64,000 bases of DNA from Antitrichia curtipendula (taxonomy: Eukaryota; Streptophyta; Bryopsida; Hypnales; Leucodontaceae). The position numbers were made by a program, and so were the translations under genes. Below are positions 25,301-37,660 of the stretch, one piece after another. Position 1 is the first letter of the stretch, and each line of letters begins with the position of its first letter. Under the pieces are notes generated by a model. That model made no database searches and had not been told where the DNA came from. It saw only the letters and a program-made list of their open reading frames with translations. Where the stretch lies: positions 47,988,001-48,052,000 of the forward strand of contig OX579635.1 in the NCBI GenBank assembly GCA_951230915.1. Reading direction: 5' to 3'.

Positions 25301-26720
25301 TTGTCTTTAAGTATTTTGGGAAAAATACACTCGAAAATACACAAATATCCCATGATTTGTGCATTTAGTCAATATGTTGGAAAATGGGTTGAAAACATTA
25401 AATGCATCTTTTAAAAAAATTATGAAGTAGAAGGTGGTATTGAATGAAAGAAAAAACTAATATGCTAATAACTTTTACAAGAAATTAAAAATTGTTAATC
25501 CCAATGGTGAGAAGTAACAATTAATATAATTTCTAATAAATTTTCAAAAATAAAAAATGTATGTTTTGATGATATTGAAATCAAGAAAACAAATTGAAAA
25601 CATATTATATGCCTCTATATAAATTGAATGCATTGTCCTTTTCAACAAATATTTCAACTGCAAGGGCATTAAGATATAACATCGGTTCATGTTGCAACCT
25701 ATTCTCTCTCCACAATGGCTAATGAAATTCCATGCTCTCAATTTGAGAAAAATTCAAATATTATGAGAACCAATACCATTTGCATGTTTGTCAAATTGTG
25801 AATATTTTAAATTCTATAAATGTCATTTCGTTCAAATTTTGTGTACAATAATTTGAAACAATGTATACCAACATGCTAAGGCACAAAAAGTGTTTTTGGA
25901 GTTCTTAAAGAATTAAATAAATATAAAGTAATTCTAAATTATGGCATACAAAACCTAGTTTTAACATGACTAACTTTAAAATTAATTTTCTTTCTTATCA
26001 TAACTAATTTTTTCTTAAAAATTCTATAGTAATGTGTTATATGTTACATACGACAAATTTTATATACTAATATCAACTTTTGGACTTTATCCGTTGATGC
26101 TAATGGTGTGGTTGTTTGAATAAAAAAATTTCAAATCCATACCTAATTTAATTTGTCATTGTATCAATGTATCCTTAAACATGCATCTCCAAAAAAGTTT
26201 TGAAAATTCCCTCTTTACAGATTTCAATGTTTGGATGATTATTTCCATATTTGTAAAATAGATATTTCTTCATTAGAATTAGATTTTTCTACCCGTTTTT
26301 TCTATTTGACACTTACATTGTAACTAATTTGTACATTTGAGCATAAGGGTAAAACTAATTTTCCAAAATCTAGTTAAAATCTAGAGAGATTAATTTGAAA
26401 CTTTTTTAGAGATGCATATTGAAAGAAAGATGTGTCCAACTATACATGGATGTTTCCTACATATTTATTTAATCAAATTCAAAAATATTCATCACTGATG
26501 TTTTTCAATCAATTATCATATAAAATTATGAATGTCAAATAAAACAATTAATTCAAAATGGAATTTTGCTTTTCTAAAATTGAATTTGGTATGCTTGATT
26601 AGGATTGTTTCATAATTCATTGATGATTATACTAGACAAAAAATACCAATTGTATTCTATATTATGCAAATAACTTTGAATGGCACAATAGGAATTTTGT
26701 GAGATTTTAAAACCTGACTG
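22345..26720. repeat. Long dispersed repeat, copy B
   Basis: Blocks 22345-22445, 22655-22935, 26175-26420 and 26411-26720 match copy A (6990-10055) in the same order. The 3.2 kb between 22935 and 26175 is absent from copy A and contains the inverted R2 pair. Nothing in the 4.4 kb is recognisably coding. Confidence 0.55.
23404..23866. repeat. Inverted pair of R2 repeats (foldback)
   Basis: Left arm 23404-23555 and right arm 23741-23866 are inverted copies separated by about 185 bp. Both carry 'TTTGCACAAACGTGGAGGAC' on one strand and 'TTTGACCAAAACAATGAGG'. A third, direct copy is at 4430-4640. Confidence 0.6.
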
Positions 26721-28495
26721 TAGATACCTTTGTGCTCGAATGATAATGAGAACATTGTATAACTAGGCAATGGCCCTCCCCCATGCTTCGCATGTAAGGT
26801 AAGGTAGAAGGCCCAAAGAGCGCTCATCTAAGGGAAAATAGACCCTTGTGCAAAAATGGGTGGACCCAAAGTCTTTTTACATTTTTGTAGGAGAAAGAGA
26901 AATGAGGAACACAACAATGGCAATTTTCATTTTCATTTTCTAAGTTGGAATGAATAAGATATGATTTTTCCAAAGTCTGAGGTGCCTAGGTTCCTATTAA
27001 TGCTCATAGGTGCAATCAAAACATGCATTTGAATGGAGCCAGTGAGTTTAAGAATGATCCACTATACATTTCCAATCAATTCACTCCCCATTGTAAATCA
27101 AAATTTATTGCAACCCCTAAACTCCCTAGGGTTTCCTCACATAGTTTCAAGTCCAATTCAAAGTGTTGTAACTTTTGCATCCAATGTCCAAATTCAATAA
27201 AACTTGTTGGAAAACTTGATTTCTCTCTTCTAGTTTGTGTGGTAAAATTTTCAGATGAAAACAAGATGTACTGATTTTTTGGAAGCCAATCAAAGTCCAC
27301 AGGTTCAATTTGAGTCCACCAAACTGCATTTGCTAGCTGCAACTTTGGGGGATTGTATCTACTTCATCTAATGTTCATTTTTGATAAAAACTTGTTGTGT
27401 TATGTTCCCCTTGTAGTCTAGTTATTGTGGTAAAATTTCCATGTCAATCCACGTTGATTTGAATGTTTGGGAGCAATTCAAAGTTCAAAATCCAGACATT
27501 TTTGGATTATAGTGAACTTTGGCAGTTTGTTTCTTCTTCGTAGAATGTCCGTTTCCAATACATTATTTTGGAAAAGTTGCGCATACTAGTCTTGTTTGTG
27601 TGGTTAAAATTTCACATCAATCCAAGAAGTTATGAGTGACTGAAAAGCATTTTAGTAGAAGGAGGTTCAGCCTCAGATGTTTTTTTTGCAAGTTTTCTTG
27701 TTATTTTTTGACATTTCAATGCCATTTTGCAGACCTCACCAAATTCAGGACTTTATTATGAGAAAAACCGCATATGATGGTGAACCATGTCACCTGCTCA
27801 ATAGCCTAAAACCCACACAAATGGGATGGCAGTTTCTCACCACACAAAGTCACTTCCATTTCTACATCCCTGTGCGCTGTGAGCTGTTTAAGGTATTTCT
27901 GTAGGGGCAGTTCTTAACGCCCGAACTATTTTCAAGCCTCCTCCTATACTACCGCATTCCTAGATGCATGGGAGGGCCTTATCCCTTAATTCAAGGATTA
28001 GGGGTTGGCTGAGGTTGTCTAGCTGATAATTTTGGTCCCTGTAGGAGTCCCCTTTTCCAGGATGCAAAAGGGACCCCTGCGTCCTCCATGTGATAAACAG
28101 TGTTGTGACTTGAGTGGCCATTGGAAGGCTAACGATCGCGACACTGGTCTGCGCAACTCAACTTGTGACTCAACTTGCAGGACTTTCCTCAAAGTCATTT
28201 TTAATTGCTCTTGGTATCCTGATCCTGAGGAAGAGAGAGCTCCACATGTAACTTACACAATTTTACGAGTCTCAGTGCCTGGGATCACGGAAGAGACTTG
28301 CTAAAGCCGTTTCATTTGGGTTTCAAGAGTTAGTGCTCTCTCTCACGCCAATCCTCACTCCCCTGCCCAGCTGGAAACGTACTCAAGACGCAAGAGACAT
28401 TGATATCCAAAGGGGGGAATTGAAATGGATTTGAACATTTCATTGCTGGTGCACGAGAATTCGTAGTTGAATTCATTGCTGCAAGGAAACTCGCG
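26721..28495. other. Intergenic, upstream of P450 gene
   Basis: A motif 'TTGTGTGGTAAAATTT' recurs near 27233, 27433 and 27594 with about 160-200 bp spacing, suggesting a very diverged tandem or a fragment of an old retroelement. No gene. The last few hundred bases should hold the P450 promoter, but I see no convincing TATA box. Confidence 0.4.
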
Positions 28496-31400
28496 ATGGA
28501 GGTCGGACAGTGGGCAGCGATGGGCGTGGCGCTGGTAGCAGGGCTGGTGGGTTGGGTGTACTGGCGATGGGCTGCAGCGCTCAGCAACGCGCAGCAGAAG
28601 GTCACACCGCCGGTGCCGCCGGGCTGCTTCGGATGGCCCGTGGTCGGCGAGACGCTCACCTTAATGGCCGCCAATCGATCCAACAACTCGGGCCAGTTCT
28701 TCAGAACCCGGGTGGCCAAGTACGGGGAGGTGCGTTTCTGCTACCGGGTTGCCTTAGACTGCATATCACATGTATATGTAGGCTTGGTTTTTCAGATCAA
28801 ATAAATCAATATAGAGTCTGCCGTACGTGGTTTCATGCATCAGGCCGGGACTCAAGAAAACAATCCGAGTAATGTAATGACTGTCAAAACTTGATGTCAA
28901 ACCGACTGTGTTAGACTCTCGATCCCTTGAACAGTAATATTGAATGTACGAAAAACTGCGAGCATTTCAGTAATATATACACTTCTGCTGGTAGTAATTA
29001 TGAAGATGCAAAATACATTGATCGGCGCCATTCTAGGCATCAAGCTCACCTTTGTCAGTCGTTAGAAAAGGAACGAGAGCACTCGCAAAGTAACCTATGT
29101 GCTTGGTATAAATCAGTTTCTATAAAGAGGGTCTGCTTTCTGTTTCCCAGATATAACCTCCGTGGTTGTCCAGATGTTGTTCAATCTAGCTCAATCAAGG
29201 GTCTCAATGTCTAATAGAAGAACACCATTACTCTAAAGCAACTTAACCCCATGTTTTGAAAATTAAGAGCCTCTACTTGTGAAGGTGTGCCTATCAAAAA
29301 GTGAGCTCTGTTGAGGTTATGTCGAGCAAATGATTCTGAAGAATCATGTTCACTTTTGTTGCACTATTGACTATTTATTGTAAACCTGACTTGACCTATT
29401 CCAGCAACCAGGCTGCTCTCACCGGTTACCTAGTCCATTTCGGTATTTGTAGACGCGCGTGCTCTGAGGACGAAGAATGCATAAGCTAGGAAATTGCATG
29501 ACTGAAACTAAGGGTACTAACAAGAGCCTTTCGAATATTTTCTTGAATGACCTTGAATTGCACGGTACGGGTCTTTACTACACATTTGTTTGGGGAACCG
29601 ACTGTGTCTTTAGGCGCGCCAGGTGGAAACAAGTTTCTGTTTTCAAATGACAACAAGTTGGTACAGAGCTCCTGGCCATCTACGGTTCAGAAGCTCCTTG
29701 GCAAGCACTCCGTAACTATTCAAGTTGGTGAAGTGCACAGGTGTGAATTTTCACATGAACGCATCTGAGTTTCTGCCAAGAAGAGTCTTCAAAAAAACTC
29801 TTCAAAAATTGCACTTCTCCCACGGCACCCCAATGCTAGCTGTTTCATGATACTGTTCTATTCTGCTGGGTTGCTGTAGGGCTTTACGACGGATCTTCAC
29901 AACTTTTTTCAATCCGGAGGGGCTTGAGAGCTTTGTGCCGAGATTCGACGCGATCGCTCGAGACCACATTACGAAGTATTGGGATGGGAAGGAGAGCATT
30001 CTGGGCGTGCCCACCATGAAGGAATTCACCTTCGCCGTGGCAGCGGATTTGTTCGCGAGTTTGGCAGACCATGACGCGCGGTTCCGTCCTCTGGAAGCTG
30101 CTGTGGAGGATTTACTGGGCGGCCTTTTTCAGCTCCCTATCAACTTGCCAGGAACGGCATATCGCAAGGGCTGTCTCGGACGGCAATCCATGCTTCGGAT
30201 CATACAAACCCTGATTGCGGAGAGAAAGCAGGTGAAATGGAGAGGAGACTCATATCACATATATTCCAGAGTATTCCAGAGTATTCCAGAATATGTACGG
30301 AGCATAATAATTTAACAATTTGAACGCGGGTGCTGTGGGACTCATTCATGTCTGCAGGAACTGGCAGAGGGGACGGCGTCCTCGAGGAAAGATCTGCTGG
30401 CGATGCTGCTCACGGTTCCCAGCGAGGACGGCGTGGCGATGGCGGACGAGGTCATCCAGGACAACATCATCACGCTGCTGTTCGCCGGTCACGACACCAC
30501 CAGCATCACTCTGGCTTTGGTGCTCAAGTATCTGCATCTCAATCCCCACTGCCTGAGCAAGCTCATCCAAGGTGCCTGCAGCCCTGCTCTTCAATTTCTC
30601 TCTACTGTTCTCCTTCTTCATGATTGTTTCTGATGAATTCAATTCGTACTCACCCTCTTTTGGATTAGTTACAATTGGGTCAACTTCCCAGTACTTCCGG
30701 AATTCTGTAAGTTACGTAGGCCATCCTCAATGCAACCTTGTATAATTGACCTTTACAGCAAACCAGAGGAGAAAAGTCTATCACAAAACTAGCAAAACTA
30801 GCCGCGAATGTCCACCACTAATTTGCTGTAGAGGCCAACACCAGAGGGGTTGCATTGAGGACCGTCGCCCTTAGAGATTGCCTCCTTTAGATTTCGTATG
30901 ACGAGGATGAAAGATCTGGAGCTCCCCAATATTCTGGTGGAGGAATTGAGGATACTTACAAGTTCATTGAGATGGTGGTGTTCATTCGTTTGGCAGAACA
31001 ACGAGAAATTGCCGAGGAAAAGAAGGGTGCACCTCTGGACTGGCAAGACACCAGGAGAATGAAGTACACATGGCAAGTGGTGCAGGAGACTTTGAGGCTC
31101 CAGCCCCCCGCCGTTGTGGGTTTCAAGGCAGCTCTTCAAGACTTCCAGTACGCCGGATACAGTATTCTCAAAGGGTGGAAGGTGAGTTGCCCTTTACCTT
31201 GCTCAAGTGCTCTCACTGCATGCTTTTGTTCACCGAGGAAGCCATCATGTCTGCGTGCTACATTAGCAGAAAATTTTGGTATGCTTCGTCGATCACTTCC
31301 ATACACGGAACCCTTCAAGGTCTGTGAAGTCCAGTTGTGGTCTAAATGGTGTTTTTTGTGTATTTGACATGAAATGTGCATGAATTCATGTATATAGCAG

Positions 31401-32501
31401 TGCCAAGTTTTGTTTTTTCTGAGATAGATTCAATGACTCATGGCACTCCCAATTTGGATCATTATTGCACCTCTTGCATGTTTGAGAAGCTACAAACTAA
31501 AATGGTCACATATTCTACTTATATGGTTTGTATTCAAACCACATTATTAGGTCCAATAGTCAAAATGACATCCAAATGAAAAATGCTAATTGTTGCATTA
31601 TCAATCGAATGGCATACATTGTGCCATGAGTTAATACATATTTTGTATTCTAAGAGTTGAACATGATACTGTTCTGTACATACGTTTCTCACAACCCTTT
31701 AAGGGTTAGATAGATCAAGCTTCAGAGTCTCTGCTAGGAAGGCATTTTTTGTCGCATGGTGCATTTGTCATCATGAAAACCCCAAATTCTCCAAGCGTTG
31801 TGTGATCATAGAGACCCCAAACAAATTCGGAACTTTTGTGAGTCTTTAAACTCAAAGTTTTTAACAAAGGATTGTGTGACAGTAAATTGAGGAAACTAAG
31901 TGCCCTGGGAGCGAATTGTCTGTAGAATTTCTTCTAATGCAACCCCTCTTATGAAGGCCTCTTTTAAAGTACTAAGTTTTGAGGCAATCTAATAACCCCC
32001 AATCTCCATGTGAGTCTTTTGATCAACTTACCGAGAAGTACTAATCCATGATATGTTTGGGATTCAAGAAAACCACGTGATTTCATTTATGTCTTGCTGT
32101 TTTGTACGCAATGAGGTTCTCCAGCCTCCTAACTCCCAAAGGTTCTACAATCCCCTAATTAATTTGATGCAATATTGAACGTTGCGCAGCTTGTCTGGGC
32201 TGTGGATCGCTCTCACTACAACCCTGCCTATTTCCCTGACCCGGAGAAGTTCGACCCGTCCCGCTTCGCAGGGTCCGGACCTCCACCGTTCGTGTGGATT
32301 CCGTTCGGGGGCGGCCCGCGCATTTGCTTAGGCAACGAGTTCGCTCGCACGGAGATGGTGGTGTTCTTGCACCACATTGCTCTCCAGTGCAAGTGGGAGA
32401 TGGTGGATCCGCAGGAGCCCATCAGCATCAACCCCATGCCCGCTTTCAAGCACGGCCTGCAGTTGAACATCTCGAAAGAATGCCAGAAGCAAGGCAACTG
32501 A
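28496..32501 (+). CDS. Cytochrome P450, CYP85 clan (CYP716-like), six exons
   Basis: A haem mono-oxygenase anchored in the ER. CYP85-clan enzymes oxidise terpenoids or sterols. Exons are 28496-28729, 29571-29740, 29880-30231, 30358-30571, 30997-31181 and 32190-32501. Together they encode 488 residues with no stop. Visible are an N-terminal membrane helix (about 8-30), a Pro-rich hinge PPVPPGCFGWPVVGE, the I-helix AGHDTT, the K-helix ETLR, FPDPEKFDPSRF, and the haem loop PFGGGPRICLGNEFAR with its Cys ligand. Length and order match a complete P450. Splice sites are GT-AG except the acceptor of intron 1: between an in-frame TGA at 29544 and conserved VFTTHLFG at 29571 there is no AG, and the junction reads ...GTACGG|GTC. 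Either a non-canonical site, a recent disabling change or a sequence error is involved. The exact subfamily and substrate cannot be told. Confidence 0.85.
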
Positions 32502-32908
32502 GACTTGGATTGTAATTATTTCCGGTGGAGAAGACCATTTGCATCACTTGTAAGCAGTGGAACATATGTAGGAATCTGTGTGATCTCTGTTAATCTAGGA
32601 TAGCATTTAATTTGCATCACTTGTAAGCTAAACTAGCAGTCGAGCATAATTATGTAAAGAGTGTGATGTCTGAATCTACATAGCCACAAAATAAGAGACA
32701 AGCTAACAATGTGGAGCCCATGCACACAAAACATGCACATTGCTCTGCTCGACTGCTTGAGTGCATACTGTATTTTGGGTACTGTACTTCCCCCGTCAGT
32801 TCTGTGTAAAACCGGCTCGAGCATCCACAGGCTTGCCTTGGAACACGTCTTCAACGACGGAATGATTTTACTGATAAGGATGACAAATGAAAAATGAGTC
32901 GTCATCAG
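32502..32908. other. 3' flank of P450 gene
   Basis: Contains the 3' UTR. The phrase 'TTTGCATCACTTGTAAGC' occurs twice (about 32538 and 32611), a small local duplication. No further gene. Confidence 0.4.
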
Positions 32909-33132
32909 TTAACCCATAAACGTCCAGCGGACGTTTTGCGGCAGATGAACAACAAGAGAATCTCCTGTGTAGGACAGAAGTGCAACTATTCATCCTCCAA
33001 ATTTTGTGGGAAAAGGGAAGATCATCTACAGTAGTTTGACTTCCAGTGAGGGCTTTTGCATTATTTTAATCAAACAACATGGTGTCAAAACAGATGATTT
33101 CCACAGTTATGAGCTCCTCGTTTAAGGATTAA
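32909..33132. mobile_element. MITE family M1, copy 3
   Basis: Starts TTAACCCATAAACGTCC and ends CGTTTAAGGATTAA. Its body closely matches the copy at 12671-12903. Non-coding. It lies about 400 bp downstream of the P450 stop codon. Confidence 0.8.
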
Positions 33133-33196
33133 GGTACCTCCTACAATTTTTTCCTCTACCATACCACTTTAGTTGCGCAAGATAAAATTTGATGTC

Positions 33197-33475
33197 TTAG
33201 GGCTTCTTCACACTACGGCAAAGGATTGAGAGGTTGTTGATTTCTACCAATCAAATTGCAGGAATCCAAGAATTCTTGAAATTTTGGCTTCTCGATCCTA
33301 CACACCAAACGACACATTTGAGAGGCCGTCACCCTCTATACTGACAATTCTAGTAGAAAATTAACTACATGTTGACGGACTCTCAACCATAGTTTGGATC
33401 TACCAAAAATGGAGGCCTAAACTATGATTGAGAGTCCATCAAATTTTTACCTAACAAATCAGATTTGTTCTCTCT
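33197..33475. mobile_element. Harbinger-derived MITE
   Basis: The first ~115 bp (TTAGGGCTTCTTCACACTAC...) match the inverted last 120 bp of the Harbinger element at 20050-20170. They include 'TACCAATCA' and 'CCAAGAATT' in the same spacing. 33370-33470 contains an internal inverted pair around 'GACGGACTCTCAACCATAGT' and 'CTATGATTGAGAGTCCATC'. This is probably a non-autonomous derivative mobilised by that family. The right edge is approximate. Confidence 0.6.
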
Positions 33476-34344
33476 TCTCTCACATTATTAGTTATTTGTT
33501 ATTTGTTTTTGCCAGAACATTGCGTCTAGCTTATGACAAAGCATATATTCTTGAAATGCTATTGAACTTCTATGTACACCAAAATAGAAATTCTTATTAT
33601 AATTATTTTTAAAACAAGCAAAATAAGATTGAACTTGTGACAATGGATGTCAATTAAATTACAATTGGAACTGATTAAACTCCCACAAATCCCACCCATA
33701 ATTGCACTAAAAAGATTTTAGAAATTATGCTTGTTACATGTTAAATAGCTATTGAGCCACCAATTTCCCACTGTTGCCAAGCTCTTTTATGAAGCAAGCA
33801 TGGCATATACTATGACAAAGCAAAATATTGCTCAACAAACACCCAGACACAATCTTAATTGTGGATGTTTAGTAAATGCTTCATTACAAGATTAAGCTAG
33901 CTGACGCTTTAGGTGTTAGTAACTTAACAACAAAATTCTACAACTACTAAAAACTACTATGCCTTAAATAGATTGTGCGGTACTTAAAACTACACTCCAA
34001 CAGAAGCTACATACTTGTGTACTATTGGAACTAAGCCACAACCTTGACAATTTTGACCTGAATAGTCAAACAGGCAAAAATACACTTTGTGTAGCGAAGG
34101 GCCTTACTATCAATAGTTTCCTCATACCATAGCTCTGTCCGAGTAAACTGCCCAAGGTGCGTATTAATGTGCTCAATACAATTTTGAGTTGCTACTGAGA
34201 TATTGAGATTACAGTGAAGATGGTATCTTCAAGTTCACAACGTCTTGCTTACAACTAGGTTGACATATGAGAATTGTTTGCTAATGTTGCATTTTACATT
34301 ATATGAATTTTTCTCTTCTAGTGAAGGCAATAACAAGCATAATG
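33476..34344. other. Intergenic, nothing recognised
   Basis: AT-rich. No gene or repeat boundary that I can support. Confidence 0.45.
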
Positions 34345-34673
34345 CATTAGAAAGAATTTGGGGCCAAGGGAGGGCCGTGAGTTCCCATGAGTTCTCCACA
34401 AGTTCTGCGCAGTTCCTGACTGCTGAAACTGCGCCACTGCAGCAGGGTGACATGGCCGAACTTCGGCCACATCAGATTTTCAAAAATAAAAAAATAAAAA
34501 AATAAAAAAATAAAAAATAAAATATTTTTTTTCTTAAAATGAAATTTGGATGAGAATTTTTTTTTTTTTTTTAATATATTTTTCTGACAGCCCATACCAC
34601 TGTTCACAGCATGGGGACAGATTGGGGAACGGGCCTAAAACGACCCTCCCTTGGCCCCAAATCCCTTCTAATG
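34345..34673. mobile_element. MITE with GGGGCCAAGGGAGGG ends (329 bp)
   Basis: The left end CATTAGAAAGAATTTGGGGC and the right end read inward (CATTAGAAGGGATTTGGGGC) agree over about 32 bp, continuing CAAGGGAGGG on both sides. The middle holds long A- and T-runs (about 34480-34575). No coding capacity. Target duplication is unresolved. Confidence 0.75.
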
Positions 34674-35148
34674 GGACTATAGACACCTATTATTTCCTCA
34701 CTAACACTCCAACTCGTTGTTTTATTGTAAGATGGGCACAAGTGAGGTCTATTATCTCTTGGAGCAATTTTCGACAAAGCTTCAAGAATTTCTTACACCT
34801 ATACTCTCATGCTTATTGTTTTTTGCTACTTTCCAGTGTTTTGAAACTTATACAACTTGTACAGAGAGTAATTGAAAAGCTTAGGGACAAACACCAGAGC
34901 TCATGACCTTGAGTAGGAGTCTTACAGATATGATTTGATTATAGACACAAATAGTATACTACAAGTTTGATTATGGATTATCTTGAGTTTAGATGTGTAT
35001 GAGCTCGTCTCAATAGTGTTACAATAAAAAAGTATCTAGTATGGATCAGATTGATGTCTAATACGGGATGTTCCAGATAAGTTTGTTCTTTGTTATTTGG
35101 ATAGAAGTCAAACAATAAGGATAGAATTCAAACAATATGGGTTTGGAC
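34674..35148. other. Intergenic, nothing recognised
   Basis: No gene supported. Short open frames only. Confidence 0.45.
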
Positions 35149-35278
35149 TTTAGAGACTTCACACTATGGCTCTCCAAGTTGAGAGGTTGTGCCCAAACTT
35201 TGGGTGAGAGTCCAAAGAAATGCCTTTTAAAGAGCCCATTTTATTAGACTTTTGACTATAGTGTAAAGTACCCTTTAG
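35149..35278. mobile_element. Short MITE with Harbinger-family ends
   Basis: Left end TTTAGAGACTTCACACTATG. The interior includes 'GTGAGAGTCCAAAGAAATG', as in the copy at 14646-14787. The right end ACTATAGTGTAAAGTACC is more diverged. Confidence 0.6.
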
Positions 35279-36928
35279 AAAATTTAGAAAATTTCATTGC
35301 TCTAACAATGAAATTTAGTGTTGTAGAGTTTGTAAGATGCCTATAACGTCCTACATGAATAAGTTATGAAATTTGAAACTAATGCGTACAAGAACTTGAC
35401 ACTAGGCTTTCCTTGACTCTTTGTTGTGATTGTATACATCTTGTGTCTTTGATATCTAAGGTTTGGTGTTGATTTTTGGTCCAAATGTTGTTGTTGCATT
35501 TTGGACAATGAAAATTATGAATGTGCACACCATATTTGCGTTTGCGTCTCTAATTGTCTTATGGAATGCATTGCTATCAATTGTTCTAGAATTTAAGTCA
35601 TTGGCCTGTACCTTTGAAAACAAAGCAGGCCACAATCTACCATGCACTCCAAAGCTTGGGCCTCCCAAATTGTGAAAACAAAGCAGGCCATAGTCTTCCA
35701 TGCATTCCAAAGCTTGGGCCTTCCAAATTGCTAACCAATCCAACAATGTGATTTAAGTGCACATAACATTATTAAGTGCTCAATGAAATGGAGTTGCTTT
35801 TGGATTTCAAGAATTGTAAGCAAACTATTTTGCAACTATTTGATTACTTAGGAGAATCATCATTGGATTATGTTGCATGTCAATTTTTGGCATTGCGTGT
35901 AAGGGAATTACACCTAGTTGCACCTTGTTTCTAAATTAAAATTTACACATTGTTGATTAAAATATACAACCTCTATTCATGAGAATTTAGGATCAATTTT
36001 GGATGCACTTTTTTTTAAGCACTTTAAAAATTCATAGTTTATTTACACAATGTTTAAAAAATGCAAGCTCAGAGAATCTAGAATCTCCTTTTAATACCTA
36101 ACAAGATCCAACAAATAATAAAACACTATAGTAATTGAAACCATAAATGAAATAATTATTTGATCATTTTAAATGCAATTATCTTTATTTGTTTAACCTA
36201 CAATATCTATGTAATTCATCCAAATGATTTTTTGACTAATGTTAAAAAATTGATAAAGTGTTCTGCCTCTAAAAATGACAATGAACTTTGGAACCTTTCA
36301 GCTTATATTACAAATGTTTGCATCTATCCAAATCATTTCAACTTTCTTAGCTTCCTAATTTACAAACACTGCAATCAACTTTAGATTCAATGAAAACATC
36401 TTATCATTTAATGCAATAATCAATTCATTTGACCCAATGATGATTTTATGTTCATCTAGGAAAATACAATTTTTTATCTGAGAGAAGGTTGAACTGTGGC
36501 TTTGCTCCTCTTAGATACAATACTTAACAAGTACAATCATTTGTAGAAAGACCATGCCACTTCCCTACAATGACATGTTGATTACATATTGATATCAAGA
36601 TCAACTACAATTCTTTAGGACTTTTCTAAAATATATATTTATAATCTATCAAATATTTGGTAGATAATGGGTTTGTCCTACACATAACAAGTTTTAGGAC
36701 TAGTAGACTACTCATCAAGGATTCCTATTATGTGAACCTAGAAGTATGAGCATATGAGCCTAGAAGACTATACACCTATATTATAGAAACCTTCTATGAT
36801 TATACTATAGCTATGATGTAGGTACCTATATTATAGGTGTTTACATTATAAGCACCTTCAATGCTTGCAGTATATCTACTTATATATATATGCTAAAAGC
36901 TCCCATGCTCCCATACTAGCACCATTGA
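35279..36928. other. AT-rich intergenic with a 58-bp tandem duplication
   Basis: 35616-35673 and 35674-35731 are two adjacent copies of a 58-bp unit starting GAAAACAAAGCAGGCCA and containing AAAGCTTGGGCCT. The rest holds no recognisable feature. Confidence 0.55.
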
Positions 36929-37660
36929 CTATTCATTTTTGTATAAATTGTCAAAGGATTGTTGTATTGCATAATTATTAACAAGGGACTTGGTATAACA
37001 TGTTGAAACACAACAAGGTGAGGCTATGTTGAGGGCTATTTGTAAAAACTCTAATGAATGATAGAGCCCTAAAGGCTTGGTGGTTGGTAGAGAAGGCATT
37101 ATTACAGTGGTGATGGTACATACATCCTCCATGTCTTGTATTTGTTGCAATATTCCATTCACTTGGCTTATAGATGATCGAGCTTTTGGATTGGGAATGC
37201 AACACAAAAGCCCCAAATGAAAAAGATTCACAATTTGATTGATTTATAAACTTCAAAGTCAATATCTACAACTCTTGAGATTGTGTTTATTGTATTTATG
37301 GATTCATCATTTTGAAGAAATATTGATATTAATGGTTCAAGAATTTGAAGCGGTCTTGGATCTACTAAAATGTACCCTAGTTTTATGAGCTCACCAAACA
37401 AAGTATAATAATAGAATATAACAATACAAGATCCTTAGATTCCACAGCTTGCATATATCTAAAGGATGCCTTCCACACTTACATCACTTCAAGCACCAAA
37501 ATACCTAAGCTATAAACATTTGTTACCTTGGTTGTTATGCTAGTATAGGACATTTCAAGAGTCATGTAGCTAAGAGTTTCTACAGCAAAGGTTGATTTGT
37601 TTAACTCATGGTCATCCATCAAGTAGGTGTGAATCCCCATTTTGTCACTTGGGACTTATG
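36929..37660 (-). pseudogene. Lectin receptor kinase 3' fragment
   Basis: A degraded duplicate of the kinase end of the gene at 53.4-55.7 kb. Read right to left it matches subdomain VII onward: LMDDHELNKSTF, LSYMTLEMSYTS (equivalent to LGYMAPEMYYTG), VYSLGILVLEVM (VYSFGILLLEIM), then VDPRPLQIL. It ends in the C-terminal tail HLGLLCCIPNPKARSSISQV down to the stop at 36929. Frameshifts and stops interrupt it, and the APE motif is changed to TLE. No lectin, transmembrane or ATP-binding part is present. It retains a TGG-TGA-GCTCAT sequence at the same place as the second in-frame TGA of the longer gene. Confidence 0.8.

Noticed and set aside
6990..26720. Idea that the paired long repeats are LTRs of one huge retrotransposon
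   Set aside because: They enclose an intact SufE gene and a Harbinger copy, are strongly diverged, and no gag/pol motif lies between them.
28510..28872. Alternate-frame 120-codon ORF at the P450 start
   Set aside because: It overlaps exon 1, whose own frame gives the membrane helix and Pro-rich hinge. The other frame has no domain.
29540..29575. A minor-class (U12) intron explaining the missing AG
   Set aside because: The donor GTGCGTTTC does not resemble the U12 donor. The CCTTGAAT phrase is only a partial branch-site match.
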